This document shows positions 1 through 11,900 of a stretch of 64,000 nucleotides of DNA, piece after piece. The stretch covers positions 1,743,001 to 1,807,000 of the forward strand of contig NW_022680356.1 of the NCBI RefSeq assembly GCF_004115265.2, in the 5' to 3' direction. The notes below the pieces were generated by a model. The model was not told the DNA's origin. It saw only the letters and a program-made list of their open reading frames with translations, and did no database searches. How positions within the stretch are numbered: position 1 is the first letter of the stretch; every line of letters starts with the position of its first letter. Source of the stretch: Rhinolophus ferrumequinum. Lineage: Eukaryota; Chordata; Mammalia; Chiroptera; Rhinolophidae. Position numbers and translations under genes: made by a program.

Positions 1-290
1 CCTCCTGAACATGTCTGGACTCATCATCTCCGCTGCACACCAAGTCACCACTGCTCTCACCTCTACCATTCTCACCCAGACGCCTTTCCTCAAGTAAGAA
101 AACACTACTCAGAAACAAGTGTAACCATCCCCTGTGAGGACCCTCCAGTGGCCTCCTGTGTGCTTAGATAAGGCTCAAACTCCTTCCTGGGACAAGTAAA
201 GCCCTTGATGAGCTGATCGTTGATTAAGTCTTGGACCTCTTGCCCAAAGCCTCTTATACTCGTACATCTTCATTTGCCAGAGGCCTGGAA
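1..290. repeat. L2 LINE relic
   Basis: This stretch reads like the diverged 3' part of an L2 LINE, with phrases such as 'ccctccagtggcctcct' and 'aaggctcaaactcctt'. It is old, has no open frame, and lies upstream of the FAHD2 promoter. Positions 291-590 hold no recognisable element or gene. Confidence 0.5.
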
Positions 291-599
291 GGCTGGGTTG
301 TAACTGCCTGATTAATTCAACCACCTCTCCACTAGAGCGGCTATTCTCTGACGCTGGAGCTTATGCGTCCCACTATCCTGCCCTGTGCCCAGCACAGTGC
401 ATATGAAGACAGGGCCGCTGAGAGTGTAAAAGGCTGGACCTGGGGTCAAGAATGCTGGTTCTCCTCCTCACTGCCTGTGTCATCCTGAGCAAAGCATTTC
501 CTGCTTCAGGCTCCTCTGGATGATATGCCGGAATCAGAAGACAAACAGATTTGTCTTTGTCAGCGCGCTCTAATTTGGTTTCTTCCACCACATTTCCCC

Positions 600-1054
600 A
601 ACGATCAGAAAGGTGCCCGGCCCACAGTCAGGGATCCGACGCGGGGGAGGCCAGCGCGGGGCGCAGGGCGCAAAATGTCAGGAAGCGCTCGCTCTCGGGT
701 CGGTGAGAGCACCCGGCGCAGTGCGGCTCGCGAGCGCGGCTTCCACGAACAGGCCTGCAGGTCCGCGGAGTGGACAACCTGGCCTCCAGCGCCGGGGCCG
801 CCCCTCCTTACGTAACTTCCGGGAACGGACAGGAGCCCTGCTGTTCACTGTCGTCCTGTGATGTCACCAGGGAGCGCCGCCTCGGCCGAGGTCTTATCAG
901 AGGAGCTGCGGGACGCGCTGCAGCGGTGGTCCCCGGGCTGGTCGCGGTCATTGGTCGTGACACTAGTGCTTCGGCGCCCGCCGAGCTCATTTCCCAGTCC
1001 CGCAAGCCAGGCCCGACAGCGCGGGGCTCCCGCACGACCAGCCGCCCAGGCCAG
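600..1054 (+). promoter_or_regulatory. FAHD2A: FAHD2 CpG-island promoter and non-coding exon 1
   Basis: GC- and CpG-rich DNA contrasts with the flanks. Sites visible from left to right are a TTACGTAA palindrome at 808-815, overlapped by an ETS-type ACTTCCGGG at 815-823, a CRE-like TGATGTCA at 859-866 and a reversed CCAAT box at 950-954. A good splice donor (CCAG|gtaggt) follows 1054 and would end an untranslated first exon that joins the coding exon at 1428. There is no TATA box, so initiation is probably dispersed. The transcription start itself is inferred, most likely between about 960 and 1030. Confidence 0.6.
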
Positions 1055-1433
1055 GTAGGTCGGGTTCGGGCGGTCGCGGGGCAGTCCCCGGCGAGGCCTC
1101 CGGCGGAGGGCAGGACTGGCCCAGGTACAGTGCGCGCTTTCAGAAACCACAGGATGAAGGACGGACTCCTTGGCATCTAGTTTAGGGCCTGGCATGAAGT
1201 AGTCGCTCCTCTAGAAAAGTTTCATTACATGCATTGAGGGGAAAAAAACAAAAAAAACACCTTATAAAGTGTAATGGGGTAAATAACTTCTAAATCTAGA
1301 CCACTTCCATGTGGTGTGCCAGGAATGGCTGATGGGCAAAGGGATTTGGGTTGCAGCTGGAGAAACTGGGGGGATCTTTGTGGTGGCTCTTGGCCCCAGC
1401 CCCCTGAACCCGCTTTTTTCTCCGTAGACTCTG

Positions 1434-4400
1434 ATGCTGTTCTCTGGTAGAAGGAGGCTGCTCACGGCTCTGCTGCAGGCTCAGCGGTGGCCCTTCCAAC
1501 CCTCCAGAGAGATGAGGCTGGTGCAGTTCCAGGCATCCCATCTGATGGGACCTCATTTGGGCCTGGAGTCAGGGAACGGCGGGGGGGTCATCAACCTCAA
1601 CGCCTTTGACCCCACACTGCCCAAGACAATGTTGGAGTTCCTGGAGCAGGGAGAGGCCGCTCTCTCAGTGGCGAGAAGGTAAACCAGGCAGCATCACTCT
1701 GTAGCAGTGCCCTGTTCCCCTCTGCCTCCTCCTAACGCCATCCCTACCAGGGAAGCAGAACCAGTAGGTAGCTCTTTTGCAAGGGAGCAGGGCGACCTCA
1801 ACTTTCTCACCTGTTCTTAGTGAACAGACTTAGAAATCTTATGTGACAGCAGCTTCAGTTTCTAGAGGGGGAAACAGGCCCAGGGAGGCCAGAGATTCAG
1901 TGATAGGCCAGAACTCTCCTTCATCATGTTGCCTGCCCTGGGGGATGAAGTTGCTGCCTTCCTGAGAGGTCTGGGACCTGGGGTCCTAAGCAGCGTGGGC
2001 GCCCTGCGCTGTCGGGCCAGGCTCACGGGATCACGGGCTGAGCTGGGGGAGTGATTGGAGTCTCGGCTCCTTAGGGGAGCAAGGACTGCAAAGAGGTTTT
2101 CTTAAAGATGGTTCTTGGGTTTGGGCTAGATTAGGTGGGGGCTTCACTGAAGCCAGGAGCCCTATGGATCTGGTCTAAAGGTGTGGGTGAACAGTAAATG
2201 AAATACCACTTTGAGGTATCCTTTGCACCTTTTAAACTGGCAAACATACAAATGTTTGACAACACACAGTGTTGGCAAGAGTATATTGCCAACACTTCAT
2301 ATTCTTCCAAATTGGAACCTACTTCCATATCCCTCAATAGGGAATTGGGGGTGTATTTACAGTGCAGTAATTTGCAGTCATATGACTAAAGAGGAGCTAT
2401 ATACTGTTACAATGAAATCTTTAAAATATATATCTTTTAAATAAGGTATATATAGTCTGCTATCATTCATAGAAAATGGTGGGAGAAGAGTATACGTAGA
2501 GTAGTTGTGAACTTCACAGGACAGTGTGTCTCCACTGCTGGAGCAGGGTGACGAGGAGACGGGGTAGAAGAAAGACCTTTCCAATTATTCCCCTTTCCAC
2601 CTTCTGAATTCCCTCATATGGACGTGTATTACCCAGTGGGGAAAAGGAAATCCACACAGAATAAATAATAAACAGTGCTCTGATGTCCAAGGACAGACAA
2701 TAGCTGGCCTTGATTTTCACACTGACACTGACAGTCGAGAGATCTAGAAAATATATTTTAAACAGCCACACTTGTAGTTGCTGCAGGTTCTTCCCAGCAC
2801 ACCCCAGGACTGCCAGCCTGTTGCCAGCCAGCCCCTCTCTCCCGCTCTGGTCTCTTCAGAGCCCTGGCTGCCCAGTTGCCAGTCCTGCCACGGTCAGAGG
2901 TGACCTTCCTGGCTCCAGTCACACGGCCAGACAAGGTGGTGTGCGTGGGCATGAATTACGTGGACCACTGCAAGGAACAGAACGTGCCGGTGCCCAAGGA
3001 GCCCATCATTTTCAGCAAGTTTGCCAGTTCCATCGTGGGACCCTACGATGATATTGTCCTCCCGCCCAAGAGCCAGGTTGGTGTCTCTCCGTTGCCCTCT
3101 CGAGTCACTGGGGTCCATCACAAGGTGTGCAGCATCCAGCCGTCTGGTGCTCAGTAGTGCATTAAACAGAAACTGCGGGGGCTTATACATGTTATAACCC
3201 ATCATTTACATTCTTTTTGATATGAAAATGATCTCATTTTGGCCAATGTGGAGGCTTCAAGTTGTCCCCCATCCCCATGACTGTTCTGAGCATTTCCTTG
3301 CTTTCTGGCCATGCTAGCCCAGGCTCCTCTTGTGCTGTGTGGACCTGGAATTGGCCATTTTCCCCATTTAAGTGAGTTAATACATTAAAGCGCTAGAATG
3401 GTGCCTGGCGCACGGTAGAGCTATCTGTTATCACTTGGTATCCATCTTTTCTTGGAAGTATCCAGAATGATTTTTAAACTCAGCCCCCAGACAAGTGCGG
3501 TTCCTCTGATCCCATGAGGCGCTGTGCCTGCATCTAGTGGTGCTGCATGCCACTGCGTGAAGTTTACGGGTCTGCAAGTCACACCCACCCCACTGTGGTT
3601 CGTGGTGATTATGACGGGGCCAGGCTCTGAGGCCCGCGTGCAGCCCCAGCGTGGGCCCACGCCCCAGGCCAGGCGGTTCACTGCTCCTTTCCCACTCTAC
3701 AGGAAGTGGACTGGGAGGTGGAGCTGGCCGTGGTCATCGGAAGGAACGGCAAGCATATCAAGGTGAGAAGGAAGGGGTGGTGCCCGCTACCCCTGGCCTT
3801 GGAAAATGGTCAGCCCCTACCTGCTGGGGCACTTGCCTTGTCCCTCGTCCACCACCTTTGACGAGCTCTGGTTACTAGCATAGGATAAAAGCTTTGTTAC
3901 AGGGCTTAGCGTCACCGTGCTATAACCTCCAACCTGGCCAAATCCCCTGCCCCCTATAGGCCACAGATGCCATGGCTCATGTGGCCGGCTTCACTGTGGC
4001 ACATGACGTGAGTGCTCGTGACTGGCAAATGAAACGCAATGGGAAGCAGTGGCTGCTGGGAAAAACCTTTGACACCTTCTGCCCCCTGGGCCCTGCTTTG
4101 GTGACCAAGGACAGTGTAGCAGGTAAGTTTCTGACGGCCCACATAACTCTTGCTCTGCATAGATACATCAGAGCAAAGAAAAAGCAGCGCTCAGGAAGTG
4201 GAAGTGCGGTGATGGCTCGATATGGAGCCCGCCCCACCCCAGCTTCCTTTCACTGATTCCTTAGGGCAAGTCTCAACCCGGGCCGCGAGTCCTCAGTGAG
4301 CCGGCCTCCTTCCACATCCCCTTACCCCTAGAGGACCACAGCTGCAGAGCTGGTAAATCTGCATTCAGGAAGTGAATTACAGAGAACAGTGCCCCCTGAT

Positions 4401-5439
4401 GGGCGCCAGCCTTCCTCCAGCTGCCACCCTCTGGGCGTCTAGGTGGGAAAGCAGCAGAGCTGGCCCTTGAGTGTCAGAGTATGGCAGTCACACAGCCTGT
4501 GCATTTTCTGCAGTCAGGGAGATGGGAAGGGGCAGGATTTTGCCCAGCTGCTGTGTGACCAGGGCAGCACCAGCTACCAGAGCCAGGGCACCGGGAGCCA
4601 GGAGGAGATGGTGTGCAGAGGCCAGACAGAGTGTGGCCACTCGGGGGAGGGGCACGTCTGAGCAGCTGAGCCTCACGCCACCCTGTGCAGTTGAGTGAAG
4701 GTAGATTGTTCCAGCCGCTCTAAGGGGTGTGTTTGTGAGGGTGCAACACAAAGTGAAGTGTTAAAAAGTACACCCCCGCAAGCGCCAGGGTCTCTATTGC
4801 TTTACATGCAGTCTCCTTATATCCACAATCAGCAGCCTCTGCGGTGGGTAGACGGCCATTTTTCTTTCCCCTTGGCAGGTCTGGGACACACCCCCTCCTT
4901 AACTCACCCAAGTGGCCACTGGCAGGCCGGGTTGAGAAAGAACAGGAAGGACCCCGAGGTGTTGTTTTCCATTTCAGATCCACACAACTTAAAGATCTGC
5001 TGCCGAGTGAACGGGGAGGTGGTCCAGAGCAGCAACACCAACCAGATGGTGTTTAAGACAGAAGAGCTGATTGCCTGGGTCTCCCAGTACGTGGGGTGGA
5101 CCCTGAGCTGAGCCCTCCATCCTGGCTGGGGTACCTCGGTCCCTGATCTCACCAGGCCCTTTTGCCCTAGGTTCGTCACTCTTTATCCAGGGGATGTCAT
5201 CCTGACAGGGACCCCCCCAGGCGTTGGTGTATTCAGGAAACCACCTGTCTTTCTCAAGGTAGGTTGGCTCAAAGGAGGAAAGGGACAAGGACCAGAGGTG
5301 GGGTCCAGAATCCAGGCCTGTGTGTGCAGGTGTGTGTGTGACTGAGGGTGACACCCCGGTGGCCACTCTGTTGCAGAAGGGCGATGAAGTCCAGTGTGAG
5401 ATTGAAGAACTAGGTGTCATGATCAACAAGGTGGTATGA
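1434..5439 (+). CDS. FAHD2A: Fumarylacetoacetate hydrolase domain-containing protein 2
   Basis: Seven coding exons: 1434-1678, 2860-3076, 3703-3762, 3960-4122, 4978-5086, 5171-5258 and 5377-5439 (stop TGA). They sum to 945 nt, or 314 residues, the length I recall for human FAHD2A/B. All introns are GT-AG and every phase matches. The start was chosen as the first ATG after the acceptor at 1427. The N-terminus ([19 protein letters not shown]) is arginine-rich and amphipathic, suggesting mitochondrial import. The FAH fold starts near residue 100. YVDHCKE gives a His118/Glu121 lid pair; [13 protein letters not shown] (155-167) gives metal ligands Glu159 and Glu161; HDVSARDW gives Asp190; GKTFDTF gives Lys209. 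TGTPPGVG is the family's C-terminal loop. All key residues are present, so the enzyme looks active as a Mg-dependent hydrolase or decarboxylase. The substrate is not settled by sequence; the paralogue FAHD1 acts on oxaloacetate and acylpyruvates. No frameshift is seen. Confidence 0.95.
2180..2480 (+). repeat. L1M-type LINE 3' relic in FAHD2 intron
   Basis: A diverged, AT-rich segment carries old L1 3'-end phrases: 'acagtgttggcaagagtat', then 'caatagggaattggg', then a run of 'atata'. It lies sense to FAHD2 in the intron between the first two coding exons. There is no coding potential. Confidence 0.5.
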
Positions 5440-5600
5440 CAGCTCCTGCCGCAGGCCCTGGACGGAAGATAGGTGGGCCATCCGGTCCCACTCACCTAGC
5501 ACGGGGGAGGCCCGGCCTCAGCCCGCTCAAGCCTCCTTGTCCAGGCAGAGGAGGAGGGGGTGCTCTCCTCTTCAATAAACTCAGGCCAAAGCAGCAACTT
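5440..5600 (+). terminator. FAHD2A: FAHD2 3' UTR and poly(A) signal
   Basis: A short 3' UTR follows the TGA. A canonical AATAAA sits at 5574-5579, so cleavage is expected about 15-25 bases later. The next gene (GPAT2) comes from the opposite strand and its transcript probably ends near 5790, leaving about 200 bp between the two ends. Confidence 0.8.
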
Positions 5601-5784
5601 GGCTTCTGCTACTGTGTTTTTTATGGTTGGTTTTGGGGAGCAAGGTAGGGTGCTGTCGTGGGGCGGGAGAGGAGAACAGATGCTTCCTGCACACGTGAAA
5701 AACACACTGCTGGGCCTGGGAAGTAGACCTGCCCAGGCCCCTCGTGTACCACTGAAGGATGGAGAAAGCAACAAACAGCAAGGG

Positions 5785-5909
5785 TCAATGGAACCTGAAC
5801 ACTTTTATAGTCCAGCCAAGGGTTTGCAGCTGCCTGTCTTCCGGCGCCAGGGCACAGCTGTGTGTGTTATGGGGCTGCGAAGTCTCAGCATGGGCTCCAC
5901 CCCCCCGTT
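5785..5909 (-). terminator. GPAT2: GPAT2 3' UTR, probable variant poly(A) signal
   Basis: No AATAAA occurs within the first 150 bases after the GPAT2 stop codon on the minus strand. The variant hexamer TATAAA (minus strand, 5804-5809) is well placed and would give a 3' UTR of about 115-125 bases. This is inferred from motif and spacing only. Confidence 0.45.
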
Positions 5910-8900
5910 CTAGCCACAAATGAACTGCCGGATGAACTGCTCCAGCTTCTCCTGACTGTCCCGGCTGGCAAATGTAGGGGACAGGTGGAGCATGGGACCC
6001 GCAGGGCTGGGCATCTGCTGCAGGACCTGGCCACGCAGAAGGGCTGTGAGCACTCAGTATGGGGGCACCCGTGGTAAGATCTCTGGCCCCTTAGGCCTCG
6101 GGGTCTGAACACAAATGCCACCCATTTGTGTTCAACCCCCAGTATCCCACCTGGGAGTAGGAATGAGGCAGTGGTTTGGGACACCAAGAGGGGCAGGAAA
6201 ACCATCCTATCTTCTCCAACTCCCATCACCATAGCTACCCTTGGGAGACACTGGGGAAAGCCTGGGGTGGGCACAGGTGGGCGTCCCTGAGCAGCTCTAT
6301 CAGGGTGTGGGCAGGGGATGGAAGCAGGGGGACAAGGGAAAGGTGAGACTGGCCCCTCTCACCCCCAAGTCTCTGAAGGTCCAGACAGCCCTGATGGCGA
6401 GACTTGGGTCTGCACACTCTGGAGGAAAGAAAGAAGTGAGGCCCTGGGAGGCAGACAGCACCAGCACAGGCTTCTCTTCCTCTTGCTGAAAGGAGCCACC
6501 CAAGCAGGGCTCAGACTGCCCCCCAAGGCCTACTGTGCAGCCCTCCTTCCTGGAGTAGGGCTGTCGTGCCCAGCAGGGGGCAGCAAACCCCTGCCTCCTG
6601 GGCCGTGTGTGGCTCCTGCTACTTGGGACTCACCGAAGAAGCCGTCCTCCTGGGCGGTGGCCTGTAAGAACTGGAGGAGCTGGTCTGCGCAGCCCAACTC
6701 TGCAGGGAGAGGGGACCTAGGCTGGACACAGGCAGAGCCCCGCCCTCCCTGAGCACAGGCAGAGGGGTGCCCGCCTCACCTGTGTCTGGCAGCTAGCCCC
6801 GCCCTCCCTGAGCACAGGCAGAGGGGTGCCCGCCTCACCTGTGTCTGGCAGCTGGCCCCGGGGCAGGAAGGCGGCAGCCTGTGCGAAGGCCTTGAGCAGC
6901 GGGCTAAGCAGGCGGCAGAGGAAGAGGAAGAAGTCGGGGCAGTGCGACTGCTGACTGAGCTGGAGGGTGACAGGCAGGTGAGGGCAGCCCCCTCGCCTCC
7001 CCGCCTCCCGGGGCCCCTCCCAACGCACCCTGAAGTGCCGGCCGCCCGCCTCCGCGAACTCGTCGCTGTCACTGTCACTGAAGTCCCCGCTTGGCTTCCA
7101 CAGCAACTTGCCACTCAAACGCTGTCGCCCTGTGTCACAGGCCAGCCGGGAGCCTGGAGTCTGGGGGCCAGAGGAGCCATTGGTCCCTGGCAGGCTGGCC
7201 GAGGTTCAGCCCCGAGCCCCTAAACCAGGCACACGGAGGTGGAGCCAGTGAAAGCAAACCGAGGGAGCCCAAAGGGCCCCCTGGGCCACACGAGACCTGT
7301 GAAGCCAACCTGCAGGGCGAGAGCAGGTGGGTACCCGCCTCAAGGGCCACAGCCCCATGCACAAGGAATGTGTGGGCAAGAGGTGCACAGAGAACCTGAG
7401 GGGTCCATCTGTGCGGTCCTGTCACGACAGACACAGCCCAGGGCCAGTGCGGGTCAGCAAGTCCCGAGGCCTCGGGGGATGGCAGTGGCGGGACCCAGGC
7501 TGCCCTGTGTCCTAGCCAGGCAGAGGGGGCGTGGCTGTCCCTCCGGGTTCCAGGCTGAGGAAGGCCAGCCCCAGACAGGGGCTTTGTCCCCAGGGCCCGG
7601 CCTACCTCCTCCGCAACCAGGAGCCCACACTGGATGAGCCGGTCCAGCACCTCCTGACAATAGCAGTAGGAAGACCGGCAGGGCTGGAGGAAAAGGCAGC
7701 CTCAGGAGAGCTGCTGGGGGGGACCCTCCCACCACGCCCACCACTCCCACCTCGGCGCTGGCCCAGAGGGTGGGCAGTGGACGAGGCCTGACCTGCAGCA
7801 GCAGCAGGTCCTGGGGCAGCAGGTGCAGCAGCAGCAGCACCTGGCGGTACAGCTCGTTCTGGCTCAACAGCTCGACGCCCTGCAGCTCCCAGGGCCCCTC
7901 AGGTGGCACTCTGCCTGCCAGCAGCGCGCGCACCGCACAGGCTGGGGAAGGGGCCCGGCATGAGGCAGTAAGCCGCTGCCTCCCTCACCCGACGCCCCAG
8001 CCCCAGCGCCAGCGGGGACTCACCGCCCACAGCCTCGCTCAGGAATGCAGGCACTAGCTCCGCGCTCAGGTGCGCCAGGTGCGCGAGGCCTGGGCCAGGC
8101 CGCGCTATCACCAGCAGGTCCCCACGATGGACGCGCAGCACAGCCACTTGCGCCCGCAGCAGACTCAGCGCATGCTGCACCAGGCACCTCAGCTGCCCTG
8201 AGAAGCCCACATCAAAACCACGCAGCAGCGTCTCCTCCGTCAGCCAGGAGAACTCCCCCAGGAGCTGGGACAGAAACACGCCCTGGGCGCGCAGGGCGGG
8301 CAGTGCCACACCCCGGCCCCGCCCTGGCCACACCCCGGCCCCGCCCCGGCCCCGCCCTGGCCACACCCCAGCCCAGCCCAGCCCCGCCCCGCCCACCCCG
8401 GTGTCTACCTTCTGGTGCTTAAACAGCAGCAGAGACGCCAGGATGGTCGTGCTCATCACCGCAGAGCTCGCCACGCTGGCTGAGGCCGGGGTGGGGGGAT
8501 GCTGGTCAGGTGCCCAGGCCCAGCAGCTGGTCCTCTACCACCCAGTAAGTGTCGGGCCAAGAACAGTGGTCCCCTGCCTTCCTGGCAGTAGCCATCCCCT
8601 ACCCAACTCCATCCCTGGGATGGGGAGAGCAGGCCCGCCTGGTCCTCAGGGACCACCCTTGCCTGCCTCCCACAGGCCCAGTCTCTGCCAGTAACAATCA
8701 CTGCTCAGAGTCCCCTCTGTGCCAGGCAGTGGGAAGTCCCTCCCGTGCATCACTTCAGTCGGCTCAGGAGACCAGGCTCCGGGGAAGTGGAGCCCTCCGC
8801 AGGGCCAGGGTGGGTGGCCTGCAGCCGGGCATCTGCCCCACACAGCCGGCCCTCCGCAGCTCAGGCGGCCATCTGTGCACTCACCAGCGGCTCCCTCGCA

Positions 8901-11900
8901 CCCGACACCCCACCAACCCAGAGAGAAGGGATGGCTCACGACCCTCCCCCCAAGGCCCAGACCTAGTTGCCCTCACCATTCAGGACGTGACGGCCCAGTC
9001 TCCTGACCAGGAGCTGGTCCTCTTCCTTGAGGGCCAGAAGGGGCCCACTTACTGGGGTCCACTCCTGCTCCTTCTCAGTGTCTGGGACGACAGTACTGGA
9101 TAGAAACATCACAGGGTGAGGGGAGCCAACGTCAAGACAAGACAGCCATGGGGAAGCCCAGAGTTCTCAAAAATGAGGATGTCAGCCCAGCCCAGGGCCA
9201 GCTCCTGGGGCCCAAGTCCCGCCCGGGCTCCACCACTCCCACACTCAGATGAGATGACCCGGTGTATCTGGTGAGGGGCTGCTGGAACTGGGGGTGCCTG
9301 TGTGTTGGGCCAAAGAACCGCCTGCGTGTCCCACCTGTGGCCCAGCACAATGGGCTGCAGCAGCTGCTCCAGGGTCTGCCTGCTGCCCCAGCAGCTTCGG
9401 GCATTGCTGGTGTATTCCTGCCCAGGAAAAGGCTCTCAGGCGGCCTGCCCGCCCACCAGGAAACTTGCACACAGCTCACAGAGGCAGGCAAGGCTGTCCC
9501 CGCAGTGGCTCTGAGGGCCAGGCTGCCAGAAGCCCCAGGACAGACCTCAGGCCCTCCCAGCTTTGCCCAAGACTCCATACCTGCAGGGAGAAGGGCTGGG
9601 CCAGGTGCACACGGACACAGACCCGGCGGCCGCACCAGCCTCGCAGGCTCCGCAGGACAGCCAGGGCTCCTGTCCACAGCCCCAGGGGGGGTGCGGCCTG
9701 CAGGAGGGGGGGGCTGAGGGGGCTGGCTCGTCTGGGGCACTGCTCTCTGCTTAGTTTCATGTTGGGCCCACACTGGCACATGACATGACCTCTCCAAGCT
9801 TGTTTTCTCATCCATGAAATGGGAGAAATCCCTCCCTAGTGGGGTCTTTTGAGGATGAAACAGGATGAGTGCAGTGGCCTGGGCAGGCCCCACAGGATGG
9901 GGACTGTCGGGGCAGATTCCGTAGTACCCCCACCCCAGCCCTGAGGGGCACTCGGCCACAGGACACGATGGTACGCCTCCCGTCTGGAGATGACATCCAA
10001 GGGGCAGAGGGGTCTCACATGGAATGTGTCACGTGGAGCGTCTGGAACCAGGTCATAGGTGACGGCCACTGGCACCAGCATAGCATCTGGGACAGCGCCC
10101 ACCTGGACTGCCTGCACCACCGGTGCCAGCCAGGCCTGGCCCAGGGCTGACAGCCGAGGCCCCTGGGCCCCAGGGGGCTCTTCCAGGAAGATAAGCAGGG
10201 GCTGTCCACTGACCAGCAGCTGCTCCACAGCCTGAAGAGGGTGGGGAGGTGGTGGCAGAGGCAGGTGTCAAGGCCAGAGCAGCAACAGCCCCTATGCCCT
10301 GGCCTGACCCCAAAACACAAGCACTGCAGGTACTCACCGCGTGGACCACAGCCCTTGCCAGGACCCCCTCAGAGCTGTCCAGGGAGAGGTTGGTCTCCGG
10401 GGGCAGGAAAAGCACCCCAAGCTTCCTCAGCAGAGCTCTGTGGAGCACAGGGCAGACAGCCAGAGGAGGAAAGGGGCTCAGCAGAGGGGACCAAGCAGAG
10501 GCTGCTGAGAGCTTCACTTCCCCAGAGCCAGCCCGGGTCCTGCCTGAACCGCTGAGGCCAGGCGTGGCTCTAGGAACCATAGCTGACCGTCTGAGCCCAC
10601 AGGCTGGCCTGGTAGAAGGTAGGGAGCAAAGTAGCCAGGAAGAGGACCTGTGGGGAGCTGCTGCCGGCACACCCCACCCCCGTCCCCATTCACCCCTGCC
10701 CCAGCCTGGGGAATCTGCCCACCTATGTGTAGGGGCACAAGGCTTTTACCTGAGGATGGGGGAGCAGGTGTGGGGGTCCCAAGCCACACGGAGCACACCT
10801 AGGCCCTGAGAGAGCAGCACAAAAGGCAGCAGGATCCCATCCAGGAGTGACTTGTGTGTAGATAGGAGCACAAGGGGCGAGCCCTATTCGGGGAGAGCCA
10901 GAGGGAAGTGTCAGCTCACCCCACCCCATCCAGAGGGATGCAGGGTTCGCGTTGACAGTTCTTCCTCTGAGCATTTCCCAAAAGGGGAGGAACTCTGTCC
11001 ACAACCTAATGGTGACACGCTGATGTATGGTTGTTAAGACCAGGATGAAAATACTTTAGGGGAAGCTCCATGGGAGCAGGCCCATGAGACATGAAGAGAA
11101 GGTCAAGGGAAGGTCATCAAAGAGTGGTGGCCTTTTCTCATCAGTGCAGGGGGCTTGTCCTGACCTAGGGCTTGGCCTAGCTCTGGCCCGCTGGCCCACC
11201 CCACTGGAGGCCGGGCTTACCGCCTGGGCGGCCTTGCGGACCATCCTCAGGTGGCCTTGGTGGAGCTGCACGTTCAGGAGGAGGCAGTTCAGGAACCGCA
11301 ACACTGCCCAGCTGAACAGCCTGCAGAGCAGCGAGGCCCAGTGTGAGGTGTGGCGGGCACCACCCACGAGGCAGGGCCCCCAGCATCGCAGAGGGCTTCC
11401 ACCACTGCCCCCACTTCACGGAAGAGGAAAGTGAGGCTCAGAGGTTACAGAAACTGCTGAGAAGTGGAGAAAGTTAAGTGGTGCTGGGACTGGCAGGTGA
11501 GCCTGGCATCGGAGCCCCTGCCTGTGAGGTGCTGACACTCCCCCAAAGACCTTCATGGTGCAGCTGCCTCACATCAGCTTCAGACCAGCTCCCTGCCTCA
11601 GTTTACCCCAGAGGGGTTAGAGAACCGAGACTCTCAAGACATAACCTGGCCTGCTCTTTGCAAACTGCTGAGAAAGGTGAAATAAAAAGGAGGGAGGGAG
11701 TTGGTGATACAAGGAGGGAGGGGCTTTAAACGAGGACGGCAGCGTAGACGCAGGCAGCACGGAGGTGCGGCGGACAAGCAGCCCGTCCTCATCGGATGGC
11801 AGCAGCTGACAGTAGGGAAGGCTGAGAAGGAGCAGTGCATCGTGCCCCTGGGAGACTCGCACTCAGAAGGAAGCAGGTCTAGCAGGTGTGTTCTTCTCTA

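Noticed and set aside
9132-9959. 275-codon minus-strand frame
   Set aside because: It covers GPAT2 exons 10 and 11 mostly out of frame and runs through introns; the spliced exons explain the conserved parts.
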